From contig CM037833.1 of NCBI GenBank assembly GCA_021234535.1, positions 6,687,715 to 6,751,714 of the forward strand: DNA of 64,000 bases. Reading direction: 5' to 3'. Below are positions 36,801 to 46,625 of this stretch, piece after piece (position 1 is the stretch's first letter; each line of letters starts with the position of its first letter). The position numbers and the translations under genes were made by a program. The DNA comes from Stichopus chloronotus (Eukaryota > Echinodermata > Holothuroidea > Aspidochirotida > Stichopodidae). The notes beneath the pieces are model-generated. The model had not been told where the DNA came from and made no database searches. It worked only from the letters and a program-made list of their open reading frames with translations.

Positions 36801-39800
36801 CAAACTAACACTCCACTTACAAGCAACAGATGCACAGTACACCATATCCGCTGCGTGAACCTGCACATTGCTGCAAATGATTATTGTCAAGTCAAATCGC
36901 TGCATGCAAGCAGTACTGCGCGACAACTAACATTACATTGATAATATAATGTGGACTAGACAGAGTTCTAAATGACACAGTTTGTCACGAGGACGTAATG
37001 TGTGCCCACCATATCAATATGGTGATAGTAACAAATAGTTACAGTATGCCCATATACATTGATCATTTGGCATCACAATGATAATAAGCATTTCACTTCA
37101 CGCATTAATCCGTTAATCAGTTGGCCGCCTATCCAGCCGGTAAATATACTATATTTGTAATCATTGTAAACAAAGTATGATCATATCTTCCCCTGTGAAA
37201 CATTTCGAGAAATTTCATTAAACCTGAGAATCTTGATCTTTGCCTTGATTGCTGATAATCTAATACTTTGTCTCAGTACTTTATTCCCTCTGCTCACGAA
37301 CTTTACGGTGATTATAAAAATCGTGGGTAGATCTATAGGCCTAATCGCACAAAACCCGAAGGATGATTCGAGAGACGTAGCCTTTGAGGCTGCGTAATCA
37401 TATAAAATACTCAACATTTAGTCATACTTTGCCATTCTACTGAACTAATTTTACAGTACTCCCACCAGGGAGATGAACTTCCAATAGTGCTGTTCCAGCA
37501 GCTATGCCTTGTGTCGATTCCACCCTTATATTGCTGGTATATGTTAAGTCTAAGAATATCATTGAACATTCAATTCAGCGAAGGAAGTCCCTATCATTTG
37601 ATCTTTGAGTATCGAAAGGGGCCGAACCATTTCACAGACTACGTTACCGGCGAAGACTAGAAATTCTAAGTACAAAAGTGTGGAATGTATTATGGTATTG
37701 CTATGAAAATCTATTTCTAATTTCAATGTTAATTCTTAATTTTGGTTTTAAATTTTGTGCAAAAGCAGCTGTTTTTGATAATGAATGGATATGACAGAAA
37801 CAAAAAAGTAGTTACGGAGCAACTTCTCAGAGTTTATGACGTATATCGACACAGTTTGAGGGCTACTTCCTTTATAACTTGTTCAAGAAATGATTAGCTT
37901 ATTTTCATTTAAAAAAAGTTGTAGCCAGAAAGCATTGTCATGCAGCAATTTTCCCAAACTCAAGAAATATTTCTTTAAATCACTTTGTTACGTAGTGTCA
38001 TAGTCTCTTCGATTACCGTAGTTCAAACTGAGTGCAACTCCTTCTGGTGTGTAAACGATATCCCGTGGATTCTGTAAACTGAACCATAATGTTGCACACT
38101 GTTTTATTAGATTGGTTCATTGGTAATAACTGTTATGACATTTACATCATAAGTGTCACAAAGTCACAATGCATTAAATTAAATATTCCACTGAGTCGTG
38201 ATATTTGTTTAGGGTAATTGACGGTTATGAGATAAGCCCATTTGGTTGGTATTGCATTAGCAGAAACATTAAACAACAAAGTAAGCAACCATGACGTTAT
38301 AAGTCTGAATGAAAAATACACACTCTTAGAATTTTTTAAGTATAAAGAGTGTATTTATTTTGTATGGTGATGACATGTGATGCGTCCTAACAAGTCAAAA
38401 ATTTAAATGTTGGTTGATGTTCCTTTCATTGATTTTAATGAAAGGATGTCGGAAAATGGCAGGCGCAAGGAACTCTAGGATGAGAACTAAAACATCTTAA
38501 GTTCTAAAGTAAAATGTTTCTTATCTTATATGTTTTTGTATTCTATAATAGACTTTTTGAGACTTGTACGACTTCGCGTATATTGTAACATGAATAATTG
38601 TATGATTCAAACCTTTTTCGTACATATCAGACGACGAGGAAGATGTGGTGCCTTCGAAAAGTGTTTTTTTTTTTTTTTTTTTAAATGCCTTTGAAGAATT
38701 TCCTTGTTTTATCGCTGTTTCTTTGGTTTTAAAACAAAATGAAATCCCAAATGCTTACTTTACTACAGATCTTGATTCAACTCACATGGAGGTAAGTACA
38801 TTCATGTTATCTTTGCATGAATAGGTCTTTGAGAAATTGTAGTGCAGGTTACACCATTAAAATTACTAATGACAATTTAACTGATTGAGGCTCAGTTAAA
38901 AAAAAAATCATTTTTTTCTGTTACATATGAAGAAAAAAAGTGTGTAAAACGTTACATTTTTACGGCTTTGAACATGGACTTTCTTTGACAATTTCGATGA
39001 TCTAAAACTTCACTTACTTTTGTAACCTTATTTAGAATAATCACCTACTCAAGTTCATAGTGTAGCGAGTCATTAGACAGGTGTATTTTAACACCACATA
39101 ATAACGAAAAATGTGATTTGTTATTTGGGAAATAATAAGTTTTTAATAACGTATTTTAGTTTGTTTTGGGACAAATGTACGACAGAGAATAAAAGGTAGT
39201 TCATTTTTCCTTTTAATGGGATAAAAATTTTAAACCATTTTCATGATTTGCTACGTTATTCTAGCGTTCCAACGCTGGTCAGTCTGGAGTGACGATGGCC
39301 AGTGGCGTCAGCGGCAACATTCAAGATGTGAGTGTAAATGTCGTCCTATCAATAAATGATACCAGGGTGCGATTACACAATGAGTGCGATGTGAATTAGT
39401 GGGTGTGTGAGTGTGATCAAAGGAGAGCCGTCCCACCCTCTTATCAGTTTTTAATAACGAAATTTCGAAGCAATAAAGTACAACACAGATAATCCTTCAC
39501 AACTGCGTATTTGCACTTCAATTAAATTAGCTAGAATAAGACATTTGAGTTAGTGGCCATACAATAGTCTAAGGTACAAATTATAACACACCGTGCAAAT
39601 AGTGAAACAGTATAACGAAAAGGAAAGAATTCATGAGTGACAAGAATGCACGTATACATCCGCAGGTAACGAAAATGAAATTTTTATGTCTGGCAAACTT
39701 TATTTTACCGCAATTGACATTTTTCACCTTATCAACAATTACGATCCGATTTGTTTTCTTTCGCAAATTATTGTAGAAGCAAACATTAATTAAATATGTA

Positions 39801-41192
39801 CCAAGCAAAAACTATGTTGTTATAGCCATAAGCCACCTGATTGTTTACATTCGGAGTACACAGGTAGCTAAAGTCAATGAAGAAATTCATAAATCACAAA
39901 TCTATGATACGATTAATATTATTCAGTCACTCGCATTTCAGGCTAATGGAATAAAGCCTTCACTCACTTTTATTAATTGTTACGTAATACTGCCCTAGAG
40001 TACCAACGCGAACCAGACTGACAATGGCAACTTGACAATGGACAGTGTCGTCAGTTCTGAAATGATAAAAGTAAGTATGAATACCTTTTCAAGTAATAAA
40101 TGATATGTATTGCAATATGTGTGCATATATATCTGTGATATATATATATATGATATGTGTGAATATATAATGGTGATTACTTGAATGTAAAAAACTGCCT
40201 TTGATCAGTATTTTTATCAAGAAAACTGAAAACTGATAAAGTATGAGACTTTAAACGTTAAAAAGTATTTAACTTATTAAATTAATCAGGGTTACTCAAC
40301 TAAGAACTGTTGTCAAACAGTAGTCTGACGAACAGGAATGTCTATGTTTTAATGTTAAAAGAATAAGGGTAGCCTACCGTTAAGCAAATGCTTCTGGTAT
40401 ACTTCACTTAACAATAACAAATTTTACTTTATTAACAAATAATAGCTATGTAGCCGAAGTTAACTTTAAAAATGTTAGGTTAAAAAAGCAAAATTCTGTT
40501 TTAAAACTTCAAACCAGTGTTATCGTCTCTTTTGTCTGTAAAGCCAGGGCAATCAATGGTTGGAAAGTACTTTAAGACACCATAAGGCTGCCGTTATAAG
40601 CGCACAATGTAGTTAGGTTTCACGTTCATTTTTTTCTGTTATTTTGATATTTAATATGTTCGCTACATAATTTTCCTTCCATTTCATTGTCATAATATTC
40701 TCACTCATACGTTATTAAGTACAAAAATCCTTCACAAACTTTGTTTGACCTTTTCAATAGTTGTATCGGCCATAACATCTCCTTACGTCAGTTTTGCTTG
40801 TTTTGTCTTTGTTTGTTTTGTCTTTTTAGAAGTGTAAAGTGAACCCCCAATATGAGCACTTCGATTGGTAGATTAACTTTGCAAGACAAAATATGGCCAC
40901 TGCAAAATGTAACTCATGCTTAATTTCTATTTTCTAGCAAGTAGCAATTGATATCGGTTGGGAATGGAAAGAAGTTGGGAGACAACTTGCTCTAAGAGAA
41001 GCAGATCTGCAGCATATACACGCCGACAGTCATCAGTCACAACAGGAGAAGGTACATGCAGTTTTTAGACGGTGGCAGACCCTCACAAAGAGACCCACTT
41101 ATCGAGTACTGGCTAATGCCCTGAGGAAAGCAGGACGGGTGGATTTAAACAATTTTGTGGAAGAGAACTACCAGAAATTACATGAAAGCTGA
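21835..41192 (+). CDS. single-pass membrane protein with C-terminal death domain (10-exon model)
   Basis: Proposed exons: 21814-21890 (ATG at 21835), 22755-22936, 23357-23566, 26351-26608, 27059-27097, 38631-38660, 38769-38791, 39265-39327, 39999-40070 and 40938-41192. Every junction is GT-AG, phases match throughout, and the sum is 1188 nt, 395 residues plus stop. Residues 1-19 form a short N-terminus and about 20-43 a membrane segment. Residues 44-149 are charged and helical, 150-235 an unrecognised domain, and 236-311 a Ser/Thr/Asn-rich linker with an acidic DDEED patch. Residues 312-392 are a death domain. Death domains assemble apoptotic or NF-kB/innate signalling complexes at membranes. 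Basic residues after the membrane segment predict the death domain is cytosolic. There is almost no ectodomain, so it may be an adaptor rather than a ligand receptor. The join from exon 3 to exon 4 and the start codon are the weakest parts. Family beyond the death domain not recognised. Confidence 0.6.
22755..22936 (+). CDS. transmembrane exon of the death-domain gene
   Basis: Follows acceptor ATATGCAG and ends at donor GTAAGG. It encodes a hydrophobic run (CVVIAGIIAIAILVTLGVIV), then a charged stretch with EERRK and an amphipathic segment ending FRDSSFLDFP. Lys and Arg after the hydrophobic segment favour a cytosolic C-terminus. Phase 2 in, phase 1 out. Confidence 0.65.
23357..23566 (+). CDS. 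charged helical exon of the death-domain gene
   Basis: Follows a T-rich tract with acceptor TTTTCAG and ends at CAA|GTATGT. It encodes a Glu/Lys/Arg-rich, probably coiled-coil or long-helix segment (EFKENLRLEKKLFEEIGEEI onward). If transcription read on to acceptor 23715, a short terminal exon ending LAKA and a stop would give a shorter isoform without the death domain. Confidence 0.65.
23755..24260. repeat. degenerate repeats of CAGATCTATRGTTTCTTAAT
   Basis: Related boxes occur near 23797, 23903, 23993, 24035, 24103 and 24226 in a pyrimidine-rich intron. Spacing is irregular, so this is an old array in intron 3. Confidence 0.35.
26298..26338. repeat. GATT/GATA simple repeat
   Basis: Tetranucleotide run just upstream of exon 4. 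It forms the start of the T-rich tract before the proposed acceptor. Confidence 0.8.
26351..26608 (+). CDS. exon 4 of the death-domain gene (unrecognised domain)
   Basis: Acceptor GGGTAG and donor G|GTAAGT, phase 1 on both sides. It encodes about 86 residues with HYSLEYLSEVFSSETLLYAV and PLAERYLQSS, predicted mixed helix. I do not recognise the fold. The sequence just downstream (26890-27220) is a decayed duplicate of this exon and its intron border. Confidence 0.6.
26890..27220 (+). repeat. decayed tandem duplicate of exon 4 and its 3' intron border
   Basis: TTGTATACCTGTCTTTGATA at 26962 matches TTGTATGCTGTCTTTGATAC at 26482. Donor-side intron sequence after 27098 (GTAAGCATCGACCATCACTT) matches that after 26609 (GTAAGTATCAACCACAATTT), an offset of about 480-489 bp. 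The copy of the exon body carries frame changes, but its 3' end is retained as the small exon 27059-27097. Confidence 0.7.
27059..27097 (+). CDS. 39 nt exon 5, derived from a duplicate of exon 4
   Basis: Acceptor TTCTTACAG and donor G|GTAAGC. It encodes DQDTSSYEKGGPQ in phase 1/1. Its last ~25 nt align in frame with the end of exon 4 (YEKGGPQ against YKEAKS), and its donor is homologous to that of exon 4. It therefore appears to be a shortened copy using a new internal acceptor. Confidence 0.55.
28825..28885 (+). repeat. tRNA-like SINE head relic
   Basis: TTGCTCAGTTGGCTAG resembles a polymerase III A box, and GTTCAAATCAGG about 30 nt later a B box. No complete cloverleaf is present. It lies just before the GGTCA-rich array and may be its 5' part or a separate SINE fragment. 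Confidence 0.3.
29030..30260. repeat. degenerate ~250 bp tandem array rich in GGTCAAAGGTCA
   Basis: Boxes CACCAAAAA.TT.GC..GCAACTCC (near 29343, 29604, 29811 and 30088) and TCTCTGTATTTCTTAATCC (near 29205, 29458, 29684 and 29945) recur in constant order. Each unit also has AAGCCGATGAGGGTCAAA, a GGTGACCCAT box and several GGTCAAAGGTCA copies. Spacing is about 207-277 bp. The array lies in the long intron of the death-domain gene. Confidence 0.8.
30996..31100 (+). mobile_element. MITE-like terminus, GTAGCGGTGCCAG plus G run
   Basis: GGAGGTAGCGGTGCCAGTTT is followed ~75 bp later by a T run and a long G run. It is related to the CAGTGGCGGCGCCAGG end at 5165. The other end was not found. Confidence 0.35.
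32251..33294. mobile_element. ~1.04 kb element with 12 bp inverted ends and an internal GGTCA array
   Basis: GATTCCTTGCGA at 32251-32262 is the perfect reverse complement of TCGCAAGGAATC at 33283-33294. Inside are a (TG)n-rich stretch (about 32295-32330) and six units of about 134-146 bp marked by AGGTCAAAGGTCATTTGAGG near 32437, 32582, 32726, 32872, 33006 and 33142. Each unit carries AATATCTCCAGAAGGGTAA and GATGTGTGG boxes. The left end also folds on itself (GATTCCTT / AAGGAATC). No open frame of note. Non-autonomous element of unknown class. Confidence 0.6.
33786..34015. repeat. dispersed repeat, copy A
   Basis: Colinear with 46418-46625: GAAAATAAGRCACAC, ATAACATCTAACA, TTGCTTATTCATTAT, CAGAATRAATGC, CAGGTGACA and ATGAGGTATYTATGTAGAA occur in the same order in both. 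The copies are substantially diverged. Confidence 0.75.
34197..35600 (-). pseudogene. transposase-like protein with CGGQNRN motif, broken
   Basis: Reading down the - strand gives ERESIFKQYWAVGGFH near 35440, VCKTYFLGTLGISNRHLDR near 35230, FSSFHA-type text with HATQKDTCKVCDRLEN near 34890, and YYKRQLSVCNLGIHS near 34660. These are followed by HLVAYSDSCGGQNRNYKMAL near 34480 and FLVSGHSYLPNEDIG near 34370. This order matches a family of uncharacterised, transposase-like proteins common in insects, cnidarians and other invertebrates. I recall it as DUF7869-type with an RNase H-like SDxCGGQNRN core, but the name is from memory. At least three frame breaks or stops interrupt it (about 35400, 35260 and 35020), and the C-terminal part diverges after about 34330. 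It lies antisense inside the long intron of the death-domain gene. Confidence 0.7.
35640..35779 (-). pseudogene. exon-like N-terminal segment of the CGGQNRN gene
   Basis: On the - strand it follows a good acceptor (TTGTTCTCTACAG, boundary at 35779) and reads ETPSTVGELRGQAVQAPSGD in the frame that fits the upstream exon. A downstream frame reads NVGTPTETGAPEDAQSD, suggesting one frameshift. No domain recognised. Confidence 0.4.
35885..36056 (-). mobile_element. MITE-like terminus with G and C runs
   Basis: On the - strand CAATGGTGGCACTAGCGTTG (36010 downward) is followed by GGGGGGACCAGGGGGGCAAG. A second C run lies at about 36041-36054 and a G run near 35887. Same style of end as 5165 and 30996. 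Confidence 0.4.
36249..36408 (-). pseudogene. exon-like 5' segment of the CGGQNRN gene
   Basis: Open on the - strand from 36408, with ATG codons at 36408 and about 36378. It encodes MDAPDCSSAKAILKF and continues acidic to SSNDFDQ, ending at a donor CAAG|GTAATT that matches the phase of the acceptor at 35779. An intron of ~470 bp is implied. Whether it belongs to the same gene is inferred from phase and orientation only. Confidence 0.4.
36393..36620. repeat. three copies of GGATAGCCCACT near the 5' end of the CGGQNRN gene
   Basis: GGATAGCCCACTTCACCGCTCA at 36393 recurs in similar form at 36433 (..ACCTCTCA) and 36597 (..TTTCCTCTCA). The third sits in the palindrome GTGGGATAGCCCAC. The copies are in the same orientation, spaced 40 and 164 bp, and overlap or precede the - strand first exon. 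They could be regulatory or a decayed tandem repeat. Confidence 0.5.
38631..38791 (+). CDS. exons 6 and 7 of the death-domain gene (linker)
   Basis: Two micro-exons. 38631-38660 follows ATATCAG and encodes the acidic DDEEDVVPSK, with the weaker donor A|GTGTTT before a long T run. 38769-38791 follows TACTACAG, encodes LDSTHME and ends at GTAAGT. Phases 1/1 and 1/0 fit their neighbours. The weak donor makes exon 6 the less certain. Confidence 0.5.
39265..39327 (+). CDS. exon 8 of the death-domain gene (linker repeat A)
   Basis: 63 nt after acceptor TTCTAG, donor GTGAGT, phase 0/0. It encodes RSNAGQSGVTMASGVSGNIQ, a polar linker homologous to exon 9. Confidence 0.6.
39999..40070 (+). CDS. exon 9 of the death-domain gene (linker repeat B)
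   Basis: 72 nt after acceptor CCCTAG, donor GTAAGT, phase 0/0. It encodes STNANQTDNGNLTMDSVVSS and a short tail. Nucleotide alignment to exon 8 (CCAACGC, CAGWCTG, ACRATGG, CAGTG.CGTCAG, and AATAAATGATA in the following intron) indicates tandem exon duplication. Confidence 0.6.
40938..41192 (+). CDS. death-domain terminal exon
   Basis: Acceptor TATTTTCTAG, 84 codons and TGA. The sequence starts QVAIDIGWEWKEVGRQLAL, continues EADLQHIHADS, FRRWQTLT and ANALRKAGRVDLNNFVE, and ends about 12 residues later. This matches the six-helix death-domain pattern: the GxxWxxLxRxL start, the D-xx-I helix 2-3 turn, the RW of helix 4, and LxxALxxxGRxD in helices 5-6. Its length (about 80 residues) is normal for the family. 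It is highly likely to be real coding sequence even if upstream joins are wrong. Confidence 0.85.
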   Translation, partial: QVAIDIGWEWKEVGRQLALREADLQHIHADSHQSQQEKVHAVFRRWQTLTKRPTYRVLANALRKAGRVDLNNFVEENYQKLHES

Positions 41193-41580
41193 ATTTTTAA
41201 TTATCTGTGACTGCGTCTATACAATTTTTTAAACTGTTGCTTAATTAATTACCAACTAAGTGCACAAATACCACACAAAAAATTACTATCATCACCGATT
41301 CAGTCAACCAAAATGCTCAAAAAGCAAGCATCGAAATGCTGATATATATATCTTAACTAAACAACTTGGGAGTTAAAGTTAATTTACCTACAGTCCCCTC
41401 CTCATCTTTAACCACATAATACATTCACATGTTCAAATACCTCAAATTATTTCCAACGGAAATCCTAACACCAAGCCAAAATTAAAGAAATCTTTAAAAG
41501 TATTGGCGACAGCAGCTATATATATTTATGAAACTATGCTTGAAAATGATGCTAGAGCTAAGGAAATCAAACAAAATTAC

Positions 41581-41586
41581 AATAAA
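41581..41586 (+). terminator. candidate polyadenylation signal AATAAA
   Basis: Canonical AATAAA about 390 nt past the stop codon of the death-domain gene. No other strong signal is obvious between the stop and this site. Confidence 0.4.
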
Positions 41587-41955
41587 TCAGAACATGGAGC
41601 CCTATGATCAGAACAAATGACAATAATTCCAAATAGTCGAGGCTAAAAAATCCATTTTCTGCAACCAAGCAATTTCTTTGTTTAAGTGAGATTAATATCA
41701 GCTCATGCTGTGATGATCCACATGATTAATTCTTGTTAGGTAGTCCATATGTGTCGATACTATGTCTCGGCTTTTTGAGTTGCGAGGCAGTTGAGTAAAA
41801 GGTGTAATGTCCATTGGCAAAATATGTGTGATCAAGCGTGGAAGATGATCTTTTGACTGTTTTAGCACAGTTATAACATCATGTTTACAAAAGATACAGA
41901 ACATAACTCTGGACGACAGATAAAGGTTTACTGATAAGAGACAACGTAATTCACC

Positions 41956-41990
41956 CAGCGGTGGATCCAGGATTTTTATTGGGGTGCACT
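41956..41990 (+). mobile_element. MITE-like terminus, CAGCGGTGGATCCAGGATTT
   Basis: CAGCGGTGGATCCAGGATTT followed by TTATTGGGGTGCAC resembles the other GTGG-plus-G-run ends in this window. Opposite end not located. Confidence 0.35.
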
Positions 41991-42540
41991 AGAGTGTGTT
42001 CCACCTGTGCTCTCGTTTCCGTTTAGGAGTTCGTATATCAAAACGGCGAAGAAACGGTAAACAGTGATATCTGCTAGTAAAAGTTACAATTGATCGATTT
42101 TGGAAATTTTTATAAAGCGTCATAAGTTGTTTTTTCTTCTAAAGAACAGCAATATAATCTGGTTTGATGAAATTAAAAAAAAAAGCTTTTGTTAATCGTG
42201 TCATGAGCATTTACTGATTAACTAAACCCCGTCCTATTCACAACCTATAACATGCATCTTACAGATGCACCCTGATCATTATTTTCTGAAGTTTTTGTAG
42301 AGTATCACTCTTCGGGATTTTTTTTCGGTTTTGATGATAATCGTACCAATAGCGTTCGCAGACATTTACGTATGAGTATGTACTTGTTTGATTTTGATGA
42401 TACTCGTACCAACAGCGATTACAATGACGTGTGGGTATAAGACTTTGCAAAGTCTCGCTTATAAACTCAATATCGGACGAACACACGTCATACACTCATA
42501 TTTATGTCAGTCATATTCAGTGCAACAGCCCTTTAACGTC

Positions 42541-42571
42541 TGGTGGAGGTCAAAGGTCAACTAAGATTACC
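42541..42571 (+). repeat. isolated GGTGGAGGTCAAAGGTCA copy
   Basis: A single stray unit edge related to the GGTCA array at 32437-33142. Confidence 0.6.
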
Positions 42572-43234
42572 GCATATTGAATGTGCACAGTATGTAAACA
42601 CAAACGTCTTTAGAATAGAAGCTTGGACATATGTCATGTTGATATTTCGCTCATTGTATGCCAGGTGTATTGTGATAACTAAGTTTGCTTAGAAGGAAAA
42701 CATAGTAGGCCTTAATTCAGATCAAGTCAGATCTTATTTTAGTAGAACTTTTTGGAAGGAGCGTGGAAACCTCTACTATCTAATATGTGGAATGTAAACA
42801 AACTGTATATCATATATTCCAATATTATTCATGTAATAATTACAGAGAGTAGCTAGGCGGATTATCGAAACCACATTGTTCTTGTTGTTGTTTTTGTTGT
42901 TGTTGATTTGCTTTTCCTATAATCATGGTCGTTCACACTTACTACCTTCAATAAACTCGTAGGTTCATCTGCGGCCTGTATACTGCACGTACCGTCATTT
43001 ATTACATGCTGTAGTGAATACTGCCAGTAAAATCAAATTCAACGTAAGTGTAACGTGCTGTTACAATTCTCTAAAACTGATGTCCATTTTTTTTTAAATT
43101 TATGTCTTAAAAATTAAGTCCAGTGGACGTGATGGAGGTATCGTCAATAATTTCAAACAAGCAGTCCCCGTTATATGTAATTTCAGGGACGTATTTATAT
43201 CCACAATATCTTATCAATAGTCTAATATAGGCCT

Positions 43235-43435
43235 AGTGGCGTGTGCAGGATTTCAAAACCTGTGATTCCCCTGATTGACATGGAAAGTAGTGTCACTAAA
43301 GCACCTTCGGTGCACCAGGAGCGCCAACGAGTGTTACCGCTTGGGGCCCAGCGTCCCCCTTTAGAGCCCCTGACGGAGTCCTGGGGCAGAGCCCAGGTCG
43401 GGTAGGGGGCAAAGCTGCAGCAATATAAGGTAATA
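43235..43435 (+). mobile_element. MITE-like block with GTGGCG start and GGGGCAGAGCCC segment
   Basis: Starts AGTGGCGTGTGCAGGATTTC and contains TCCTGGGGCAGAGCCCAGG, comparable to GTCCAGGGGCGAAGCCCC near 5330. Locally GC-rich. Probably the same element superfamily as 5163-5930. Confidence 0.4.
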
Positions 43436-44989
43436 AGACTGCTTAAATTTGTTTTAGAGGCCTATTGACCAGTTTTCTTTCGTTTCAGACTTTGCGAAAT
43501 TCGATATCTATGACAAAGAGTTCGGACTATCCTCTATATGTGTGGTAGGCTGCAGTGTGTCACACACATTGACGGGACTGTACGTTTAACAACATGAGGC
43601 CAGTCATTTGGTCAAGACAGCTGCTTGAGATGATCGCGAAAGTGAACAGTATGCTTGCTTCAAGCCATTTTCACAGAATTGTGTATATAATAGAGTAACA
43701 TAGTTTTAGCGCTGATTATTTTTTTTATGGAAGCTAAACTGCAAACTTGGAAAGTGCCCGAAATTTTTCAGATATCCTACAGAAATATATTACAATATGG
43801 TTACCACTTAAAAGCTTATACAGGTCAAAAAATTTCCTGGCAGTTGGGTCCTATTGGGGGGTATTACCTACGCTGTACTTCTCTCCTCCAGTCACTATAG
43901 ATATACAGCATGACCAACAAATGAGAGAAGAGCAGCAACTAGGCTTTGCGACTTTGCGACATAAACTGTGCACTCTGCCATCATGTTACTTGGAAAGGTG
44001 GGCCGGGAGTTTCAGCTCGTTCCGAATTAGACGAAAACGCCTTTGTCTCTGAATAAGACCTTTAAGACACGTGTTCACTCCACCAGACCTCTCCCGCTTC
44101 TATAGTATACTCCATTCGACCCCTCCCTCCCCTATATCTAACTCATTTTATCCTATCACTCTCTGCAACCTGACCGGCACCTCATAGCGCAACATATACA
44201 GTGAACATTGACCAACAAAATGTGCTTTGTAACATCATCCCATTGCGATAAGTCTGCCTGACGGTCGATAGGTCATATCTTTTTTTTTCTTTTCTTTTTT
44301 TTTTGTGCTGTTTAGAATGATAGTTACTAATGTCTTGTATTTTGTTTCAGAGAGACTTAAGATCGATCTTAAGACTATTGTCGGTACACCTGCCTCCTGC
44401 CTGATAAATGAAACCTGTACTCTTTGAGATACAGAACCTACAATCTTGAACAAAACTCCTTGGGACACCTCGCTCCCTTCCCAATCCGAGTATGTTGGCC
44501 ACAGGATTACTGTTCACAGTGTACATTCACTCGTATAGCGCAACATTGGCAAGGGACACTGGGTTTCATTTCATCCAAATAAAAGTTAGGATTATAATCG
44601 CAACGAATGGCAAAGTGTCCCCCAAGGTTTTGTCCAAGACTGTAGGTCTGGTTAGCAAAGAACAATGAGTTGATTGAGTTCCTTTTGATTACTACAAATT
44701 GGAGGTATTTTCTTTCAAATCGCAGGAAATAACGTTTTAGGTTTAAATTTCCGTCGAGAGTTCACCGCCCGTCGTCGCAGAGAAGAACTTAGGATCATTT
44801 GTTCAGCTCCCAACTGTGTGTCAAGTGCTAAAAGAAAAAAATGAAAAATGATGTGTAATTCACAATGATTCTTATATCACTTCAACCCACATGATATGTG
44901 TTACCATTTTTCATAATTTTTTTTTTCTCATAAATTGAGGGAAGGGTGGTGAAAATCCCAAAGGTTCCTGATACGCTCCTCACCAGCCG

Positions 44990-45060
44990 ATAGTGGCGTT
45001 CCGCTTAGAGAGTCTTGCGTCACTCAGTCCCCCCCCCCCCCATATTGTGTCTTTCCGTCC
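44990..45060 (+). mobile_element. MITE-like terminus, ATAGTGGCGTTCC plus C run
   Basis: GATAGTGGCGTTCCGC is followed within 30 bp by a run of C. A further G run lies at about 45309-45323. Fragmentary. Confidence 0.3.
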
Positions 45061-45329
45061 AGCCTGATAGTGCCCTTTGGCGAATACTGCACCCCCTCGT
45101 TTATAAAATTCTGGATCCCCTCATCGTTAGTATGCGTAGAATCCGAAACTGTAACGGTGGCGTCGCCACTCAGCTTGAAAACATATCCAGGCAGCCGGAA
45201 TTTTGGACTTTTACACCTCTTAAAGACATGACCTTATCTACGGCCCTGCTTGCTCTAGTTCATTATATGTCATTATAAAAGGTAGAAATTGACGAAGCAG
45301 AAAATTGCGGGGGGGGGGGGGGGAGATGA

Positions 45330-46417
45330 TTGACAAATGTTCATAGTTTGTTCTCCAAGATTTTTTGTTTGTTACACTACGGCTGTTCTTTCTTATTCTT
45401 CTTAATACTGGTATTCACCAAAATATTACGTCCCTTCCGCATGCTTCTTATTCCTGCTTAAACAATCTCAGGCTCCTAAATATGTCAAAAATCTTGAAAT
45501 GATTTTATTAGCAATGTTACTAAAATAGCAACAGTGCCAGTTTGAAAGGCTACTGTGGCAAAAGTGAATTTTCTAGGTTGCTTATCACTGCACACACAGT
45601 GTACTGGTGTAAACATTTCAAGGAATATGAAACGTTAATATTTTTTAAGTTGTTAAAACAATCATCCAACATTTCTCAGTTTGGTCAAAGTGATATTCTT
45701 GAAAATCTTTCTTTAATAAAGAAAAATAACTTAAGCTGGGTATGCATATTTCAAGAACCATGAAATTCCCTCCCACCACAAAATTAGGGGGGCCTTTTCC
45801 ACGTTGTAGACAAACCATGGAATAGGTCAGATTTTTTTTTCTGGGGTTAGAAGACAATAGAACACACAGTGAATACCAGCTGTAAGAGAACACGTATGTC
45901 ATACAGCAGTTGCCATCAACAATGTATAAATGACCCTGTCCTATTTCATGTTCAATAGAGTTTGCATTTTCCATACATTTGCAATAACACCTGAATCCTT
46001 CTCGTTTGCATTCATTTGGCACATGGCTTCGAAAGACGATAGTTGCTCAATAAGGTTGTAAAGTTGACGCTGCTTATTTCTTAACTTCCGGTTACTTAAT
46101 CAACTCTTAACAGCAACGAAGATGGCTCTGTGACAATATATTAGTTTGAAGTTTGATTCCTTTTGCTTATAACTTCTTTCATTTGCGGTCAATAACTATA
46201 TTGAAACACCATGTATCGAAACATACACATTGTTTTGTGACATTTTAGCTTGATAATTGTCTTTCTACGTATAATAGGCGTATATACACTTCCTTAGATA
46301 CTCTGTCTCTTGTGCCGACTATGACAATGAGCAGAGTTAAGGGCTGCAAGCCCCGTTTTCGTGAATATTAAGAGTCTGTTACATTGTCTATTTGGGGTTT
46401 AATTGCATATTATCACC
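45330..46417. other. no gene seen
   Basis: AT-rich DNA with short frames only. Confidence 0.35.
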
Positions 46418-46625
46418 TCACTGAGAAAATAAGGCACACTGCGGCCATAACATCTAACACAGTTCTTCAAAAAGGTTTCAACTGATGTATTTGCTTATTC
46501 ATTATGTCTGCTTTTGGGGCAGAATAAATGCAACAAAAAACCTGGAGGGCAAAGTCAGGTGACACATCTGACCATAACCACACCGTCTTTAAGGTAATGA
46601 GGTATCTATGTAGAATTTTGCACAA
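46418..46625. repeat. dispersed repeat, copy B
   Basis: Diverged direct-orientation counterpart of 33786-34015, sharing the same ordered boxes. Family unknown. Confidence 0.75.

Noticed and set aside
37016..37034. CACCATATCAATATGGTG palindrome
   Set aside because: A short AT-rich palindrome of this size is expected by chance in 64 kb of such composition.
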